DNA from: Niallia taxi
GTDB lineage: Bacteria > Bacillota > Bacilli > Bacillales > Cytobacillaceae
Length of the DNA: 64,000 nt
Reading direction: 5' to 3'
NCBI RefSeq assembly: GCF_004005475.1
Contig: NZ_RZTZ01000009.1
Coordinates: 1-64,000 of the forward strand
The position numbers were made by a program, and so were the translations under genes. The notes beneath the pieces are model-generated. The model saw nothing but the letters and a program-made list of their open reading frames with translations. It was not told the DNA's origin and made no database searches. Positions 61,752 through 64,000 of this stretch are shown one piece after another (the first letter of the stretch is position 1; each line of letters opens with the position of its first letter).

Positions 61752-62708
61752 ATGAAAAACTTTACAAAGGACTTATCACTACAAATTCTAAAAAATGAGA
61801 TTAGTGTAGAAAAACTTTTGACTCAATATCCGGAATATAAAGGAGATGTTTTAAAGGAGATAAATGCCATAATAAATTCAAAAGATTCTAATTTAATTAA
61901 CACAATAATTGAAAAATACACTTTAAATGCAAAAATAGCTAGTAAAAAAATTGCAAAGAGTGGGTATAACGAAAAAACATTAAATGCCTTTATGCCAAAT
62001 ATAATCAAAGCCCGATTTGCCATATTTTTGTTACAAAGGCTTATCTTCGCTTCTTCTACAAATAAAATAAAAAACAAAACACGGTTAAATATATGGGACG
62101 GATTTATTTTACAGAAGCTCCTATTTGAAAAAGATTTAATAAGGAAACCAGTCTCATTAGGTTTATTTACGTTCTTTTGGAAATTCATTGTAAATAAAAA
62201 AGTTTTACTACCTCTTGTGAATGAGAGAGGAATTTATTGTTTTTATACAAAACAATTAATTAATAATCTCTCAACTATATTAGACGGTAAATATTGTGTA
62301 GAGATTGCAGCAGGGGATGGTACATTAACTAAGTTTTTGAAAGACAAAAATATTAACTGCATAGCCACAGATGACTTTAGTTGGGATTATTTTATAAACT
62401 ATCCCGATTTTGTTGAAAAAGCAAATGCAAAAGCTGCTCTTAATAAATACAATCCAGAAGTTGTCCTATGTTCGTGGCCCGTTCCTAATAATTCATATGA
62501 GAAACACGTTTTTAAAACTAAATCAGTTGAATTATATATTGTAATTGGTACAAAAAAACCTAAAATTACTGGCGATTATGATGCCTATTATAACGCTGCG
62601 TCTGAAAACTTCACTATGGAACTAGATGAACGATTGTCTTCTCTCATTTTACCACCATCGGAAGATAATGCTGTTTATCTCTTTCGCCGAAAGAACAACT
62701 TTAGCTAA
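61752..62708 (+). CDS. Methyltransferase-like protein of unknown role
   Basis: 318 residues. The first ~150 are helical and Lys/Asn-rich, without known motif. Residues about 178-205 read GKYCVEIAAGDGTLTKFLKD then NCIATDDFSWD, a class I SAM-binding motif I with an acidic motif II, followed by VVLCSWPVPNN (motif IV-like). So a Rossmann methyltransferase fold is likely, though no substrate domain is recognised. GGAGAAAGAA precedes the ATG. Very AT-rich codon use, more than its neighbours, hints at separate origin. Confidence 0.65.
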   Translation: MKNFTKDLSLQILKNEISVEKLLTQYPEYKGDVLKEINAIINSKDSNLINTIIEKYTLNAKIASKKIAKSGYNEKTLNAFMPNIIKARFAIFLLQRLIFASSTNKIKNKTRLNIWDGFILQKLLFEKDLIRKPVSLGLFTFFWKFIVNKKVLLPLVNERGIYCFYTKQLINNLSTILDGKYCVEIAAGDGTLTKFLKDKNINCIATDDFSWDYFINYPDFVEKANAKAALNKYNPEVVLCSWPVPNNSYEKHVFKTKSVELYIVIGTKKPKITGDYDAYYNAASENFTMELDERLSSLILPPSEDNAVYLFRRKNNFS

Positions 62709-62983
62709 TTCTGCTATACTATAAATTGCTAACAATAGGTAGCAGAATTATAATTAAAATTATAGATAACAATACACCCATCATAATTACAATGTATTCG
62801 CTGTTTTAACCATTGAAGATACTGTCAGGACAAACTCTAGCTTAAATAACATTTTTCGCTGTATGGCTTAAGCATTTAATTTACGACCGCCAAACAGTAT
62901 AGGCCAATTTTGCTGGTACCCTTCTGATGAATGTCTAATGTATATATGCTGAGTATACAAATTTATTATGTTTCCAGCTTCCT
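62709..62983. other. Gap before IS3 remnant
   Basis: No gene. May include the lost 3' part of the IS3 orfB, since protein-like pieces near 62880-62920 occur on the minus strand, but none could be identified. Confidence 0.35.
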
Positions 62984-63510
62984 TCAATAAATTCGTTTAT
63001 AATTAAATTGTTTGTTAAATTTACGGTTTAAATTTAAATTCATTCGACGATAGCCAAATATTGCTTCAATCTTATGATGAATTACTTTTATTTCCTTCAA
63101 AAGTTCTTCATTTTTCGTATCCTTTAGTAGTCGGGGTGCGGTTTTGACATTTATAGTAGGAGGGTAATCAGGCGATCCCTGCCATTTTACATAGTTGAAT
63201 AATAGAGTACTTTTCCTTTTCATGTAATTCTTGAATAGCTATTTATTTATCCATGTAACGAACTTGGTTTAATGTCGCCTCCTTTTTAAATCCTCTAACT
63301 TTTATAAGAATGCATTTTCAGCAAGTATCCGTTCGTTTCCTCTTTCAAGTCGTTTCATTTCAAGTTTAAAATTTTCTTCTGCGGTTAACTCCTGTTCCTC
63401 TTTGTTTCTTCCTCATTTATCTTGAAGACCATCTGAGCCACTAACTTCATATTTCAAAAATGAATAATCCCCAGTTAAATAATCTCTAACTGGCAGTCTC
63501 CATCGTTTTA
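62984..63510 (-). mobile_element. IS3-family (IS150-like) insertion sequence remnant
   Basis: On the minus strand, 63269-63510 reads an OrfA tail (GSDGLQDK-stop-GRNKEEQELTAEENFKLEMK, LERGNERILAENAFL-stop-KLEDLKRRRH), typical of IS150-type leucine-zipper OrfA. Then 62984-63270 reads the start of OrfB (IKVIHHKIEAIFGYRRMNLN, ending NYKRIY-stop). Two stops in OrfA and truncation of OrfB before the DDE catalytic core make it inactive. Ends and target repeats were not found. Confidence 0.82.
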
Positions 63511-63662
63511 AAGCGGGATAAGTAATGTTTATTTATTACAAAGTTCGTAAGAATCATCCCCCACCTTTAAGCAACGAACTTTTTGTTTTTTGTCTGCCAA
63601 TTTTAAGGAGAGCATATCACTGGATTAATGCCCTCTTTCTTCATATATTTAGAGTCATACAC

Positions 63663-64000
63663 TTATTTATTAAATTCTTTCATCATAAAATATCTTTTTT
63701 CATAGAAGAGTATTATATTTCCTTCGCAATATAAAATGGTTACATGAAAGTTCTTTTAACACTGTTGAAACCAATTTAATTCCTAAACCTTCCTTCCGAT
63801 ATAAACTATGAATAACTATATCTTCTATATAGGCTCTAGAGTTCCCATCTGACACTGCTCTTACTAAGCCAATCAAAGATTCGTCCTTCCAAGCACCAAG
63901 GGTCAGTACTTTATTTAATTTATCCTCTTTATCTTGAAATACTCTCTCCTCTAACAACTCCGAATTCCTATAAAGTTTGATAACTTCTTCGTAATCAATT
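63663..64000 (-). pseudogene. GNAT acetyltransferase, frameshifted and running off the window
   Basis: The frame is open from the right edge (IDYEEVIKLYRNSELLEER) through the acetyl-CoA region (YIEDIVIHSLYRKEGLGIKLV) to LKE, where it goes out of frame. The family-like C-terminus (VTILYCEGNIILFYEK) continues in another frame to a stop at 63663. One frameshift near 63740-63750 explains this. The N-terminus lies beyond the window. Confidence 0.68.

Noticed and set aside
63525-63734. 69-codon plus-strand frame near the right edge
   Set aside because: No ribosome site; overlaps the GNAT gene remnant on the other strand, whose motifs are recognisable.
1-64000. CRISPR arrays, tRNA or rRNA genes, origin of replication
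   Set aside because: No regularly spaced repeats, cloverleaf-like sequences, rRNA segments or initiator genes were noticed on either strand.

Overview
The window is low-GC DNA of a Bacillaceae-type bacterium (Bacillus or a relative). Supporting signs are strong GGAGG-type ribosome binding sites, YwmB and YIEGIA family genes typical of endospore formers, an LtaS-type lipoteichoic acid synthase, a quinol oxidase of Qox type, and pI258-like CadC/CadA. No replication, conjugation or ribosomal genes are visible, so plasmid and chromosomal island cannot be told apart. The many decayed genes and segmental copies point to an accessory metal/metalloid resistance region.

Layout. (1) 0.1-9.3 kb, minus strand: two arsenic units. 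The distal one is arsR-arsB-arsD-arsA-HesB-like-CoA disulfide reductase/rhodanese. The upstream one is MarR (with a Cys pair), an ArsN-like acetyltransferase, a Cys-ended flavoprotein, a 69-residue orphan and a second arsR. (2) 9.8-14.5 kb, minus: a sulfane-sulfur regulon (TauE, TusA, rhodanese-MBL, TusA-rhodanese, two rhodaneses, a DsrE-like protein) with a CstR-type repressor and four ATACC(C)/(G)GGTAT operators. (3) 14.7-22.2 kb: cadmium/zinc modules cadCA and cmtR-like plus a P1B ATPase with nine Cys-Cys pairs, interleaved with secreted DUF3888 and YwmB-like genes on the plus strand. (4) 22.4-30.3 kb, minus: a merR pseudogene, then a Met-rich/SHOCT/F510_1955/two-component cluster that looks like a copper-response set without a pump, then a broken membrane gene, a small thioredoxin-like gene and a second merR-family ruin. 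(5) 30.4-35.3 kb: a His-rich Zn/Cd ATPase, a CzrA-like repressor and a P1B-4 ATPase. (6) 35.6-43.8 kb: a 54-residue orphan, YIEGIA and its capping subunit, qoxABCD, ltaS and an unusual ArsR. (7) 44.5-50.4 kb: cydABCD (bd oxidase of YthA type). (8) 51.2-64 kb: a ZIP transporter, an NhaC antiporter, a second YwmB copy, two CDF transporters, a CzcO-like flavoprotein, a methyltransferase-like orphan, and ruins of an IS3 element and a GNAT gene.

How they work together. The arsenic units would pump out arsenite (ArsAB with the ArsD chaperone) and may modify organoarsenicals (ArsN-like, flavoprotein). The sulfur regulon handles persulfides, and the CoA disulfide reductase/rhodanese at the end of the ars unit links the two. 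Four intact P1B ATPases, two CDF pumps and one ZIP importer, each near an ArsR/SmtB-type regulator or operator, manage Zn, Cd, Pb and possibly Fe/Co.

The clearest structural story is duplication followed by complementary loss. The ltaS end, hairpin, arsR and czcD block occurs twice (43-44 kb and 58-60 kb), with ltaS intact only in the first copy and czcD only in the second. The ywmB plus ATPase tail also occurs twice (18-19 kb and 55-56 kb). Functional statements are inferred from family recognition by eye; no database search was possible.
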